Shown here: positions 36,315 through 43,680 of the stretch, piece after piece
How positions within the stretch are numbered: position 1 is the stretch's first letter
Layout: each line of letters opens with the position of its first letter
Assembly: GCA_965248255.1 (NCBI GenBank)
Contig: CBDFIW010000001.1
Location: 124,001-188,000 of the forward strand
Origin: JAKZVK01 sp965248255
GTDB taxonomy: Bacteria > Acidobacteriota > Terriglobia > Bryobacterales > UBA6623
DNA length: 64,000 nucleotides
Direction: 5' to 3'
Notes under the pieces: generated by a model
What the model was told of the DNA's origin: nothing
What the model saw: the letters and a program-made list of their open reading frames with translations, nothing else
Databases searched by the model: none
Program-made: the position numbers and the translations under genes

Positions 36315-36343
36315 ACCGTAACCCATCTGTGCGCCGTTGTCAA
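36315..36343 (-). promoter_or_regulatory. Leftward sigma-70-like promoter
   Basis: On the minus strand, TTGACA (36338-36343), a 17-base spacer and TACGGT (36315-36320). It points at the 87-residue gene and the ParB-helicase-integrase genes. The remainder of the gap 36097-36496 contains only a short GCCCGC/GCGGGC hairpin near 36214-36229. Confidence 0.5.
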
Positions 36344-36496
36344 TGTGTCCCGACTTCCTTGTGATAGTGTTGAGTTGCGGAGCGGCCTCTGTGGGGAAGC
36401 CGCCCCGCGATCCCCCTGAACGAGGTTCAGGCACAGGAGGAAATCTTGATCGATTGATTGTTGCCCTGGGCCACTTCCGTGGTTCGGATCGTGACC

Positions 36497-36937
36497 ATGT
36501 TTCGGATTTTCGCTCCAAAGATAAACATCAAGGCCATTCCATGTGCTGAGCGTCAAAACAACCCTGTGGCGCTCCACCTCACGCTGGGCGAGCAGGACGC
36601 TAGCAAATGGCTGTTGGCTGGCGTGCGGCTGGGCCGAGAGTGTAAGCGCCGCGACTATCTCGTCGGGCTCAAACAGTCGCTTCAGGTCTTGCCTGAGAGA
36701 CGGTACGGCACAGCCCTGGGAGCCGTGATCCCCCGAAGATACGAAGTCAAGTCGGTACGAAAAGATGGAGACTATCGGCGGCATGTCAAGTTGGAAGCGC
36801 CAGCCGAGGAAACCGTTGTCCTGCTTCATCCGGAAGCCCCCTCGCTCGTCTTGGTCCAAGTCGATGTTTGCCTGGCGTCGTCGCCAAGGCGAGCCACGCG
36901 ATCCTCCCGGTTGATATCGGTGGCGGACTGCCGATAG
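36497..36937 (+). CDS. Doubtful hypothetical protein
   Basis: A 146-codon reading frame starting MFRIFAPKINIKAIPC, with balanced composition and a normal-looking hydrophobic/charged pattern (LLAGVRLGRECKRRDYLVGL, APSLVLVQVDVCL). No family recognised and no clear Shine-Dalgarno. It opposes the surrounding operon. A longer minus-strand frame covers the same bases but is rich in Ser, Pro and Arg. This may be non-coding. Confidence 0.3.
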   Translation: MFRIFAPKINIKAIPCAERQNNPVALHLTLGEQDASKWLLAGVRLGRECKRRDYLVGLKQSLQVLPERRYGTALGAVIPRRYEVKSVRKDGDYRRHVKLEAPAEETVVLLHPEAPSLVLVQVDVCLASSPRRATRSSRLISVADCR

Positions 36938-37081
36938 GCGCAAGGCAGCCCGAGCGGACAGAGAGAAAACTGGCGACCCTTGGGCCCCTGGCGGCGGAGC
37001 ATCCGGTTCAATCCTCCCGCGAGTAAAGGTCATGTCCTGCTTCATTTGGATCATTCCGTTCGTTACCGCCGGGTAACGGTG

Positions 37082-37405
37082 CTACTCATCGCCTGCCTCA
37101 CGTCGAACACCAAGGTCAGACGCTGTATTTCCATCAGCTGCATTCTTGATTCGTGAGTCACGGCGGTCGAGTGCGTCGCCCAGTATGTCCCCCACATCGT
37201 GACGAAAGTTCCCCACCCGCCACACCACAGATACGCCCCACAGACCCACGCCCACAGACGGCAGATAGATGAATATGGGCACCCACCATCGCTGCCCAAA
37301 CACCTCGTAGCCTTCCCTGAGTCCGTAAACGCCAAAAGCAATCTCTGCGAGCGAGCCCATCCACACAAGCGCTTCCTTCCAGTCCTCACGACACCAGAAC
37401 CCCAT
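37082..37405 (-). CDS. Small membrane protein
   Basis: 107 residues starting MGFWCREDWKEALVWMGSLAEI, with two hydrophobic segments (LAEIAFGVYGL and WWVPIFIYLPSVGVGLWGVSVVW) and a polar tail. GGAGG is four bases before the ATG, which shares one base with the preceding stop (TGATG). Unknown role; part of the translationally coupled early operon. Confidence 0.6.
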   Translation of the reverse strand: MGFWCREDWKEALVWMGSLAEIAFGVYGLREGYEVFGQRWWVPIFIYLPSVGVGLWGVSVVWRVGNFRHDVGDILGDALDRRDSRIKNAADGNTASDLGVRREAGDE

Positions 37406-37587
37406 CAAACCTCCCCCGCCTCGTCCCACAGCGGCGCGGCGATCCGAGACCCGCACCCCAGGCAGCGCACATAGGCCCCTTCCTCGTCCTTGCGCGGCCT
37501 CGTGGTACGGCGGTGAGCACAGCCCCTAAACAGCAGCGCACAGGCCGCCAACACTACAACTGCAATCGTCAGTTCCATAACGCTCAT
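37405..37587 (-). CDS. Small membrane-anchored protein with a zinc-ribbon-like tail
   Basis: 60 residues: a membrane helix (ELTIAVVVLAACALLF) followed by a basic stretch and the CxxC pair RCLGCGSRI. Its ATG at 37587 overlaps the stop of the nuclease gene upstream (ATGA). No family recognised. Confidence 0.55.
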   Translation of the reverse strand: MSVMELTIAVVVLAACALLFRGCAHRRTTRPRKDEEGAYVRCLGCGSRIAAPLWDEAGEV

Positions 37588-37874
37588 GTCCTCCGCCGCA
37601 ACTGCTCCACAATCGAATCCCAGTCCGACGGCCGCCACAGAAACACACTCACGCCTTCGCACTTCTTGAGGTTGTCAAGCCAGAGCTTCTGGCAGGCGGA
37701 GACCTTGCCCTTCTCCGTCTTCAGTTCGGCAAAAACGACTCTCGGCGGACGGCATAGAACCAAGTCGGGAAAGCCCGGCTCGCTGCGGTCGCTGCGGTAG
37801 GTGTGGTACGCCATCCAGCCGGACAGCCTTGCCATATCCCTCACCGACTGCAAGAAGTCCTTTTCGGGCTTCAC
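37584..37874 (-). CDS. VRR-NUC domain nuclease
   Basis: 96 residues, compact PD-(D/E)xK fold: Asp in GFPDLVL, Glu and Lys in VVFAELKTEKGKVS, then a downstream Gln (ACQKLW). VRR-NUC proteins are phage and restriction-type nucleases, some resolving Holliday junctions. It overlaps both neighbours by four bases, consistent with the recombination operon. Confidence 0.85.
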   Translation of the reverse strand: MKPEKDFLQSVRDMARLSGWMAYHTYRSDRSEPGFPDLVLCRPPRVVFAELKTEKGKVSACQKLWLDNLKKCEGVSVFLWRPSDWDSIVEQLRRRT

Positions 37875-38290
37875 CTGACCAGCTCCTCCAGATGCGCCCG
37901 CAGGTCCTCGTCGTCGGTCCCCGGGATGATCCGCTCACAGGCGAACTGGATCACGCGGCCAAAGAACTCCTCCCAGGCATCCTGGGGCATGTTGCCGAAG
38001 GAGACCGACTTGGGCCGCGCAACCACTTTCCCCGACTTGGTAACTACTTCGTCCGAGTGGCCCACGGCCACTTTGATGACGTCGCTCAAGTCCTGCTTGG
38101 TCGCGTAGCAGTCCTGGTGCTGCCAGCAGGCGTCGATCAGCGCCCAGTACAGCCGCAGCTGCTTGGGGTTGCGGACCCGCCTGATCTCACAGCGCACTTC
38201 CTGGCCGTGCTTGATTCTTGAAAGCGCTTCGGCGGCAAAGTGGTCCGCCGCCTTGAGGCCGGAGATCGAGCGTGTTAGAAGAACTTGCAT
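37871..38290 (-). CDS. DUF1367-like phage protein
   Basis: 139 residues. The segment EVRCEIRRVRNPKQLRLYWA and the C-terminal EFFGRVIQFACERIIPG resemble DUF1367, a phage family of unknown function found beside recombination genes. It starts at the ATG at 38290, which shares a base with the upstream stop. Confidence 0.6.
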   Translation of the reverse strand: MQVLLTRSISGLKAADHFAAEALSRIKHGQEVRCEIRRVRNPKQLRLYWALIDACWQHQDCYATKQDLSDVIKVAVGHSDEVVTKSGKVVARPKSVSFGNMPQDAWEEFFGRVIQFACERIIPGTDDEDLRAHLEELVR

Positions 38291-38739
38291 CAGAAGGGAA
38301 GATCGTCCTCCTCGGTTTCGGGGCTACTGGTCGGCAACGATGATCCGCCGGCCTTGCGGTAGCCAGCGAACGTGACTTTGTTGGTTTGCTTCTCTTCGCC
38401 GTAGCGGTCGGTATACGATTGGATTTCGACCGTGACATGGACCGCACGGCCGATCAAGCGTTCCGGCTCCACAATGAATACGCCGCTCACGTCAAGCCCA
38501 AGCTGTTCGCACAGCAGCTTGACGCGCGGCAGCGCCGCCCGGGAAAAGGCGATCTTGTCGAAAACCTTTCTTCCTCGGTAGTCGCCGTCATCAACGACCA
38601 TCTGGAGATTCCACATCGCATCTCCGGCGTTCGTGGTCATCGTGTCGTCGATGGACTCGATGCGGCATAGATACTCCCCGTCCGGCAGCAGCGAGTAGTC
38701 TTGCGCGGTATCTACTTCAGAGAAGTCAACGGTCGGCAT
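38290..38739 (-). CDS. DUF669-like single-strand DNA-binding protein
   Basis: 149 residues, starting MPTVDFSEVDTAQDYSLLP, with an OB-like beta pattern (YLCRIESIDDTMTTNAG, MWNLQMVVDDGDYRGRKV). It ends EEDDLPF, an acidic tip like that of bacterial SSB, which docks partner enzymes. Phage DUF669 proteins are ssDNA-binding recombination partners. AGGAGG precedes the ATG; the start shares a base with the ERF stop. Confidence 0.72.
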   Translation of the reverse strand: MPTVDFSEVDTAQDYSLLPDGEYLCRIESIDDTMTTNAGDAMWNLQMVVDDGDYRGRKVFDKIAFSRAALPRVKLLCEQLGLDVSGVFIVEPERLIGRAVHVTVEIQSYTDRYGEEKQTNKVTFAGYRKAGGSSLPTSSPETEEDDLPF

Positions 38740-39461
38740 CAGGCGGCCTCCTCTTGGGGTTTCGGGCTGGCGATCTTCATCAAACGCCTGTGGATCGCCG
38801 GCGCCTGCTCCTTGCAGTTGTTGAGCTGGTCCGCGTTTCGCTTCAACCACTCCTCGACTTCATCCGGGGCTGCCGCCTTGAGCGCGGCGGCAAGTGTGGA
38901 ACCCCATGCGATCCAGTCACGCTCCCCGTCAGCGCCGCCTTCTTTTGCCGCTACGGGTATTCCATGCGGTTTCCGCGGTTTGCCGTTTGTCGACCCGGCA
39001 GGCGGCGCTGCTTCTGGCTGCGGCCGCTTGCGCATCGCTTCCACGGTGTGGCCGTCGGCGGAATTGCCGTCATCGTCCTCGTCGGCCGCGATCCCCAGCA
39101 ACGCGGTGAGCGCGTAGCGGCGCATGTAGGTGAGTGACGATCCGAACGCCTGGTTGCCTTTGTCCTCAACCAGCAACGGCGTGTGGCTCTCGATGGCCTC
39201 GCCGCTTTCGTGCAACAGCCGCGTGACCAGGCGGTATTTGCCGTCCTCGTCCCTCCCGATAATTTGCGTGAACCACAGGCCGTTGTCGGTGAGCGGCTTG
39301 CGGATGTCTTCGATGATGTGATCGAGCGTGGCGTAGCGGAAGGTGTAGCTGCCGCCGGTCCTGGTCCTGACGGTCACCACGCGGTTACGCGCCGGGGCGG
39401 TGATTACGCTCTGCGCCTTGGCCAGCGCCGCTACGAGTTGCTTGGGGTGTTCTTCTGTCAC
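38739..39461 (-). CDS. ERF family single-strand annealing recombinase
   Basis: 240 residues. ERF signature: ARNRVVTVRTRTGGSYTFRY, then YATLDHIIEDIRKPLTDNGL and FGSSLTYMRRYALTALLGI. It anneals homologous single strands for phage recombination and works with a 5'-3' exonuclease, here the YqaJ gene just upstream. Start is the GTG at 39461 inside GTGA shared with the YqaJ stop. Confidence 0.88.
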   Translation of the reverse strand: MTEEHPKQLVAALAKAQSVITAPARNRVVTVRTRTGGSYTFRYATLDHIIEDIRKPLTDNGLWFTQIIGRDEDGKYRLVTRLLHESGEAIESHTPLLVEDKGNQAFGSSLTYMRRYALTALLGIAADEDDDGNSADGHTVEAMRKRPQPEAAPPAGSTNGKPRKPHGIPVAAKEGGADGERDWIAWGSTLAAALKAAAPDEVEEWLKRNADQLNNCKEQAPAIHRRLMKIASPKPQEEAA

Positions 39462-40261
39462 TTGATGGCTCCTATCCGCAGCGCCCCGTTGCGGCTGCGC
39501 TGCACTGTGATTCCGTGCCCGTGGACGCGGCTGGCGTCGGCGGGCACTAGTTCCTTGATCGCTCTTTCGGCTGAGCGGAACACTATGGCCGCGGGGCGGT
39601 GCTCCAGCCACGCGGCAGCCGGCGATGCCCAATCCGTGTTGTCCGTCATGTCGACTTCCCTGGTGGCGGGCTTGGGCGGCTCGGCAGGAGGCAGCGCCAC
39701 GGGCGGCGTCAGCGTCTCGACGCACTGCCACAACAGATCGGCCCGCCGCAGCAGCTCGTCGAGGTAGCCGCGGTCGAGCGGTACTTCCTCGATCCTGGGC
39801 TCGCGCGCTCCCTCGATGACGGACAAGACGGCCAGCCGTGTTCGGGTCACGTACATCTGCCAGTGAACCTGCGGCAGGTAGCGGGCTGCCACTGAATCAA
39901 AAGGCGCGAAGCCGTTCACATGCTTGGCCTCGATTACCGCCGGGCCGTCTGGGTGGTCTTCGTCGAAGCCGTCCAGGGTCGCCGCCGCCCACGCGCGCTC
40001 TTGCGATGTGACGACCTCGCCCTTTCTGGTGAGCCGGCGTCCGGTCTTGTACTCGTACCAGTCCAGGTTGAGGTCTTCGGTCGCTTCGCCCAGCCGTACC
40101 GCCCACACACCAGAAAGGTCGGGCGGCTGGCAGGTTGGATCGCCGGTAAGCTCGCGCCACAGGTCGTATAAGTCCTGGTCGCTGCCGTCCATCAGGACAC
40201 GGACCCGGCTGGCGGTCAGCTTGCCCTCGCGGGCGCGGATCTGTTCGGCGCTGAGGCTCAT
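39458..40261 (-). CDS. YqaJ-type viral recombinase exonuclease
   Basis: 267 residues, lambda-exonuclease-like fold. Starts MSLSAEQIRAREGKLTASR; the active site includes Glu in GEATEDL, Asp in ATLDGFDED and Glu/Lys in VIEAKHVNG. It resects DNA for the ERF annealase. It overlaps the genes on both sides by four bases (ATGA and GTGA). Confidence 0.88.
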   Translation of the reverse strand: MSLSAEQIRAREGKLTASRVRVLMDGSDQDLYDLWRELTGDPTCQPPDLSGVWAVRLGEATEDLNLDWYEYKTGRRLTRKGEVVTSQERAWAAATLDGFDEDHPDGPAVIEAKHVNGFAPFDSVAARYLPQVHWQMYVTRTRLAVLSVIEGAREPRIEEVPLDRGYLDELLRRADLLWQCVETLTPPVALPPAEPPKPATREVDMTDNTDWASPAAAWLEHRPAAIVFRSAERAIKELVPADASRVHGHGITVQRSRNGALRIGAIK

Positions 40262-40485
40262 GCCGCCCCCTCCCGAAGCACCCGCGCTCGCTGATCCGTG
40301 CGATGCATCGTTTTCAGCGTCACCAACTCGCCGATCAGGGCAGCAACGAAGGCCGTCCGGCCATTCCAGTCGAGTTTCAGGTAGTATTCGAGCAGGCGAT
40401 CCACGGCATCGCTGGACGATTCCGGCCCGTGTTTCGGGGCCAGCGTCTCGCCGATTTCCTTGATGTGACGACTGAGGTCCGACAT
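40258..40485 (-). CDS. Hypothetical 75-residue protein with a Cro-like tail
   Basis: Begins MSDLSRHIKEIGETLAPKHG; mostly helical. It ends RARVLREGAA, a tail shared with the two genes at 41522 and 41743. At DNA level the tail supplies GGGAGGGG and an ATGA overlap for the YqaJ start. Its ATG is interleaved with that of the divergent gene at 40484 (shared CATG). Function unknown. Confidence 0.55.
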   Translation of the reverse strand: MSDLSRHIKEIGETLAPKHGPESSSDAVDRLLEYYLKLDWNGRTAFVAALIGELVTLKTMHRTDQRARVLREGAA

Positions 40486-41146
40486 GCCTGAAATGGTCCT
40501 AGACTGCCCGCATTGCGGTTCCGAGCGAACCGGCTTCACATTCTGTGGCGAATCTTATGTGACAAAAAACAGCTTGCCGGTATGGCACCATCTGTACGTT
40601 TGTCGAAAGTGCTGGGAGGCCATCGTTGTCAAGCTGGCAAGTCGGGAAGGTACGCAACCCCCAACAGAACACCCAAAGGATTGCTCCGGAGATCCGGTCG
40701 ATGAGGGATACGAAATTGTGTGTGTATATCCCAGGCGACCGAAGACCGACGCGCCCGACCACGTGCCCAGTGAGATCGCGCAGGACTACAAAGAGGCGAT
40801 GGACAGCCTGAGACGCCAAAACTGGACGAGTGCCGGGGTCACGTTCCGCAAGGCCCTTCAGAGAGCCACGTCGGCAATCTGCCCTGATAGCGTCAACTTC
40901 AGGAATGAGCCTCTCGCAAAACGCATCGACGTCCTGGCCGGGCATCACAAGCTCACACCGGCGATGAAGGACTTGGCCCACCTGATTCGCGTCGAAGGCA
41001 ACACTGCGGTACACGGAGAAGAGGAAGTGTTCACGGAAGAAGAAGCCAGCCAAATGCAGGAGTTCAGCGCGCTGTTCCTCATCTACACCTTCACGCTGCC
41101 TGAGCGTGTCAGGCAGGCGCGGGAAGAGGTACAGGCAGCCTCGTAG
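40484..41146 (+). CDS. DUF4145 protein with N-terminal zinc finger
   Basis: 220 residues. The N-terminus has two CxxC pairs (CPHCGSERTG and VCRKCWE), probably one zinc site. The C-terminal half is a DUF4145 domain (YKEAMDSLRRQNWTSAGVTF, NTAVHGEEEVF), a helical HEPN-like fold also found in type I restriction subunits. It is reversed relative to the operon around it, so it looks like inserted cargo, possibly defence-related. Confidence 0.7.
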   Translation: MPEMVLDCPHCGSERTGFTFCGESYVTKNSLPVWHHLYVCRKCWEAIVVKLASREGTQPPTEHPKDCSGDPVDEGYEIVCVYPRRPKTDAPDHVPSEIAQDYKEAMDSLRRQNWTSAGVTFRKALQRATSAICPDSVNFRNEPLAKRIDVLAGHHKLTPAMKDLAHLIRVEGNTAVHGEEEVFTEEEASQMQEFSALFLIYTFTLPERVRQAREEVQAAS

Positions 41147-41154
41147 CCGTCTAT

Positions 41155-41180
41155 TCACGCCACCCCCTCCCTCAGGCGAT
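41155..41180 (-). repeat. Remnant of the Cro-gene tail
   Basis: Reads RLREGVA then TGA on the minus strand, matching the tails at 40258, 41522 and 41743, but has no credible gene upstream of it. It lies between the two plus-strand cargo genes. Confidence 0.4.
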
Positions 41181-41233
41181 GAGGAAGCCCTTGCTGGTAT
41201 AATCCACGGACCCTTCTGTATGGACAAGCAAGC

Positions 41234-41497
41234 ATGAACCCCAATGGAGACACTCCGGTTACCCTTTCTCTCGAATTGGCGGTGGTGTACTTAACCGTCG
41301 TTGCACGCGCCGTTCGACAACTTGACAAAGCGCATTCTCCAGGCTCGACCGACCGCTTTTTGAAGGCTCTTGAACGCTCCATGGAAGCTGAAATCCGGTT
41401 ATCCCAGCCTGACGAAGTTTCCCGAGGGCATCTCGCTGAACTTCAGAAAGTCTTAATCCGCCTGGTCCGGATACTGCCGCCCGACGAAGACCTTTAG
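41234..41497 (+). CDS. Hypothetical 87-residue helical protein
   Basis: MNPNGDTPVTLSLELAVVYL followed by amphipathic helices; ends ILPPDEDL. No family recognised. The Shine-Dalgarno is weak. I prefer this strand to the overlapping minus-strand frame (41259-41525) because of its normal residue make-up. It faces the DUF4145 direction and interrupts the leftward operon. Confidence 0.45.
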   Translation: MNPNGDTPVTLSLELAVVYLTVVARAVRQLDKAHSPGSTDRFLKALERSMEAEIRLSQPDEVSRGHLAELQKVLIRLVRILPPDEDL

Positions 41498-41521
41498 GCG
41501 TCGGCGGTTTCAGATCCTTCG

Positions 41522-41746
41522 TCACGCCGCCCCCTCGCTCAGCACCCGCTCCCGCGCCTCACTCGCCGCCTCCAGGCGGTCGATCTGCTCGCGCTGGGGA
41601 TATAGCCGCGCGAACGTTCGAACGGCGTGATTGTAGTCCTCGCGGCTCCACCGGGAGCGGCCAGCCTTCTTCATGCTCCGGTCGGCCTCGTCCCTACCCG
41701 CCGCCATCGCCAGATCGTAGGTACACACGGGCTTGGCCATTGTCAT
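41522..41746 (-). CDS. Hypothetical 74-residue protein with a Cro-like tail
   Basis: Starts MTMAKPVCTYDLAMAAG with AGGAGG upstream and an ATGA overlap with the Cro-like gene. Ends DRLEAASEARERVLSEGAA, clearly related at DNA and protein level to the Cro-like protein's end (DRLEAAKKAANEAWERVLAG). The front part is unrelated to Cro. Function unknown. Confidence 0.55.
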   Translation of the reverse strand: MTMAKPVCTYDLAMAAGRDEADRSMKKAGRSRWSREDYNHAVRTFARLYPQREQIDRLEAASEARERVLSEGAA

Positions 41747-41973
41747 GCTCCTCCTGCCAGCACTCGCTCCCACGCTTCGTTCGCCGCCTTCTTCGCCGCT
41801 TCCAGGCGGTCCAGGGCGGCGTTGACCTTCTCGAAGAAGTCGGCGGGCGGCGGGCGCCGGCCACGGAGGTAGCGGCTGAACAGCGTGGGATCGTAGCCTG
41901 CTTCCTCGGCAACCTGCTCTTGCCGGATGCCTAGCTCGAAGATGCGGAGCTTGATTTTGGCTAGGCGTGTCAT
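41743..41973 (-). CDS. Cro-like XRE-family regulator
   Basis: 76 residues starting MTRLAKIKLRIFELGIRQEQ, with a lambda-type HTH (QEQVAEEAGYDPTLFSRYLRG). It is transcribed away from the S24 repressor across paired operators. A TTG at 41985 with GGAG upstream would add four residues, but it lies inside the operator and very near the predicted transcript start, so I use the ATG at 41973 with a short leader. Likely drives the early-gene state. Confidence 0.78.
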   Translation of the reverse strand: MTRLAKIKLRIFELGIRQEQVAEEAGYDPTLFSRYLRGRRPPPADFFEKVNAALDRLEAAKKAANEAWERVLAGGA

Positions 41974-42026
41974 GAGTAAATTCAACTTACTCTCCGAGAG
42001 TACAGTAAACTCAGCTTACCTGTCAA
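41974..42026. promoter_or_regulatory. Bidirectional switch: paired operators and the cro promoter
   Basis: Two 15-bp near-palindromes, GTAAATTCAACTTAC (41976-41990) and GTAAACTCAGCTTAC (42005-42019), lie between the divergent cro-like and repressor genes. On the minus strand TTGACA (42021-42026) and TGTACT (41999-42004) form a promoter whose 16-base spacer is filled by the second operator. The first operator covers the region just before the cro start. A bound repressor would block leftward transcription. Confidence 0.75.
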
Positions 42027-42053
42027 GAGGTTTTTGTTGATAGCCTGATTTTT

Positions 42054-42785
42054 ATGCTGGGCGACCGCATGGCGGCATCACGAAAGCGCGCTGGACTGAC
42101 CCAAGTCGAGCTCGCAGTCGCGCTCGGCGACCGCTACGACAGGGCAATGATCTCGATGGTTGAAACCAAGCGCTCCGGTCTTCTGCTGGATGGCGCGACC
42201 AAGGCAGCGCAAGCGCTCAACGTGTCGCTCGACTACCTTGTCGGCCTCACCGACGACCCCACGCCGTCAGTCGAGCGAGAGGAAACCCTGGATCAATTAC
42301 AGGCGCAAGTCGATGAACTGAGCGCCAAGCCCTTGCCCGAACCAGCCTTCCCAGCCGCCGAACTCCTTCACCAGGAAGCCGATCCCGAGCTAGCCTGGGT
42401 CGGCAAGTACGGCGTTCTCGGCTCGGCGGGCCCAGGGGCGTTCGTGGACAGCGAGCACGTCGTCAAGCAGATCGGCTTCCGCCGCGACTGGCTGCGCAAG
42501 AAGGGACTCAACCCCGCCAAGTGCAGCGTGATTGACGTGCACGGCGATTCGATGGAGCCGACGCTACACCACGGGGCCATGATCCTGATCGATCACCAGC
42601 GCACCCGCCGCCTTAAGAACCGCATCTTCGCCGTGCGCTCCGACGACGGCCCGCTAATCAAGCGGCTCATGCACGACAACCACCACTGGCTGCTCGTGAG
42701 TGACAACAAGGAGTACAAGCCGGTGAAGTGGCCCCGCGAGGCCGTGGTGATCGGACAGGTGATGTGGACGGGGAGGACGTTGTGA
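42054..42785 (+). CDS. S24 (LexA/CI-like) prophage repressor
   Basis: 243 residues. N-terminal XRE HTH (MAASRKRAGLTQVELAVALG); C-terminal S24 peptidase domain with nucleophile Ser in HGDSMEPTL and Lys in GPLIKRLM; likely self-cleavage site in GSAGPGAF. RecA-stimulated self-cleavage would induce the island. The last bases encode VMWTGRTL and at the same time give GGGGAGG plus GTGA, the ribosome site and start of the next gene. Copies of this 3' end recur downstream. Confidence 0.92.
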   Translation: MLGDRMAASRKRAGLTQVELAVALGDRYDRAMISMVETKRSGLLLDGATKAAQALNVSLDYLVGLTDDPTPSVEREETLDQLQAQVDELSAKPLPEPAFPAAELLHQEADPELAWVGKYGVLGSAGPGAFVDSEHVVKQIGFRRDWLRKKGLNPAKCSVIDVHGDSMEPTLHHGAMILIDHQRTRRLKNRIFAVRSDDGPLIKRLMHDNHHWLLVSDNKEYKPVKWPREAVVIGQVMWTGRTL

Positions 42786-43219
42786 GTAATCTCAAGATGA
42801 TTAGATGGTTATTGTTGATGCTCGCGGCCTCTGTGACAGTGGCCGGTCAGACCTTCGAGAAGGCGAAGATGTACGTCGAGCAGGAGCACAAGCTGAAACT
42901 CCGCAAGGTCGCCATCGACGTGCAAGAGGAAGCTCTTGTCGTCACCGGCAAGAGCGAGCAGTATGCGTCTGTCTTGCGAATTTCCTACTCGGAAATAACA
43001 GATATGGAATACGAGAAGTCCAAGCACCGGCGCTGGAAGACGGGCATTCTGCTATCTCCGATCGCCCTGCTCTCAAAGGGCAAAAAGCATTGGTTAGCCG
43101 TGATCCGCGGGGAAGAGGAAACTGTCTTCCAGCTGGACAAATCGAACTTTGCCAGGATACTCGCTGCTGTCGAGTCGAAGACGGGTAAGAAGGTCAAGAT
43201 GATCGCGAGTCGCGGCTGA
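42782..43219 (+). CDS. Exported hypothetical protein
   Basis: 145 residues from the GTG at 42782, with GGGGAGG five bases upstream inside the repressor gene and a GTGA overlap with its stop. A signal peptide (MIRWLLLMLAASVTVAGQ) precedes a small basic domain with beta strands (KVAIDVQEEALVVTGKS, VFQLDKSNFARIL). No family recognised. Because it is coupled to the repressor it should be made in the integrated, quiet state. Confidence 0.65.
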   Translation: MSNLKMIRWLLLMLAASVTVAGQTFEKAKMYVEQEHKLKLRKVAIDVQEEALVVTGKSEQYASVLRISYSEITDMEYEKSKHRRWKTGILLSPIALLSKGKKHWLAVIRGEEETVFQLDKSNFARILAAVESKTGKKVKMIASRG

Positions 43220-43225
43220 ACGGAG

Positions 43226-43293
43226 CTGCTACCGTTTCCGAAGGATGGCCGGGTGATCGGGGCTGGTGATGTGGACGGGGAGGACGCTGTGAG
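43226..43293 (+). repeat. Repressor 3'-end copy 2
   Basis: Degenerate copy of the last ~23 codons of the S24 repressor gene. The final 29 bases differ from the parent at one position. It retains GGGGAGG and GTGAG. It directly follows the exported-protein gene and precedes a lipoprotein gene. Confidence 0.75.
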
Positions 43294-43368
43294 CCAACCG
43301 AGCCGCACGCATGCCTTCATGCTAGGCTGACTCAGGTAGATAAGTCCCCTTCAAAGGAGGTAGGAACT

Positions 43369-43563
43369 ATGAAGATGCGAACAGCAATACTACTCACGGC
43401 GATCACGTTGCTCGCCCTAGGCGGATGCCAGGAGACCCCCGAGCCCGACCCGGTAACCGCACCGGCGGCGCCGGCGGAGCCAGAGCCAGCACCCACCGAG
43501 CCCGAAGAGCCGGATACGGATTCCGACGAATCCACCGAGCCCTCAGGGGACACTAACCAGTAA
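43369..43563 (+). CDS. Small Pro/Glu-rich lipoprotein
   Basis: 64 residues: lipoprotein signal ITLLALGGC and then a Pro/Glu/Ala-rich tail without a fold. AAAGGAGG precedes the ATG. Its first ~26 residues nearly repeat those of the lipoprotein at 43681, so the two genes are duplicates, this one lacking the C-terminal domain. Confidence 0.65.
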   Translation: MKMRTAILLTAITLLALGGCQETPEPDPVTAPAAPAEPEPAPTEPEEPDTDSDESTEPSGDTNQ

Positions 43564-43638
43564 GAGTACTCGCCCCTGCCGTGGCCCAGGGAGGGCAAGA
43601 TCGTCGGACAGGTGCGGTGGGTGGGGAGGAGCTGTGAG
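43564..43638 (+). repeat. Repressor 3'-end copy 3
   Basis: Starts one base after the lipoprotein stop and reads EYSPLPWPREGKIVGQVRW, matching EYKPVKWPREAVVIGQVMW of the repressor. A divergent version, presumably from a related element; keeps GGGGAGG and TGTGAG. Confidence 0.8.
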
Positions 43639-43680
43639 ACATTTCTTCTGCCCCGCTCGACTTCGATGGAGGTAGATAGT

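Noticed and set aside
36998..37020. T-arm-like GGTTCAATCC suggesting a tRNA
   Set aside because: The flanking bases cannot form a T stem or acceptor stem, and no anticodon arm is found.
35833..37054. Long minus-strand reading frame (413 codons) spanning 35.8-37.0 kb
   Set aside because: It crosses the better-supported 87-residue gene in another frame, is rich in Ser, Pro, Arg and Gln, and has no recognisable domain or ribosome site.
41259..41525. Minus-strand frame starting at a GTGA overlap after the 74-residue gene
   Set aside because: The overlap is tempting, but the product is rich in Ser/Pro/Arg and the plus-strand frame on the same bases looks like a normal helical protein.
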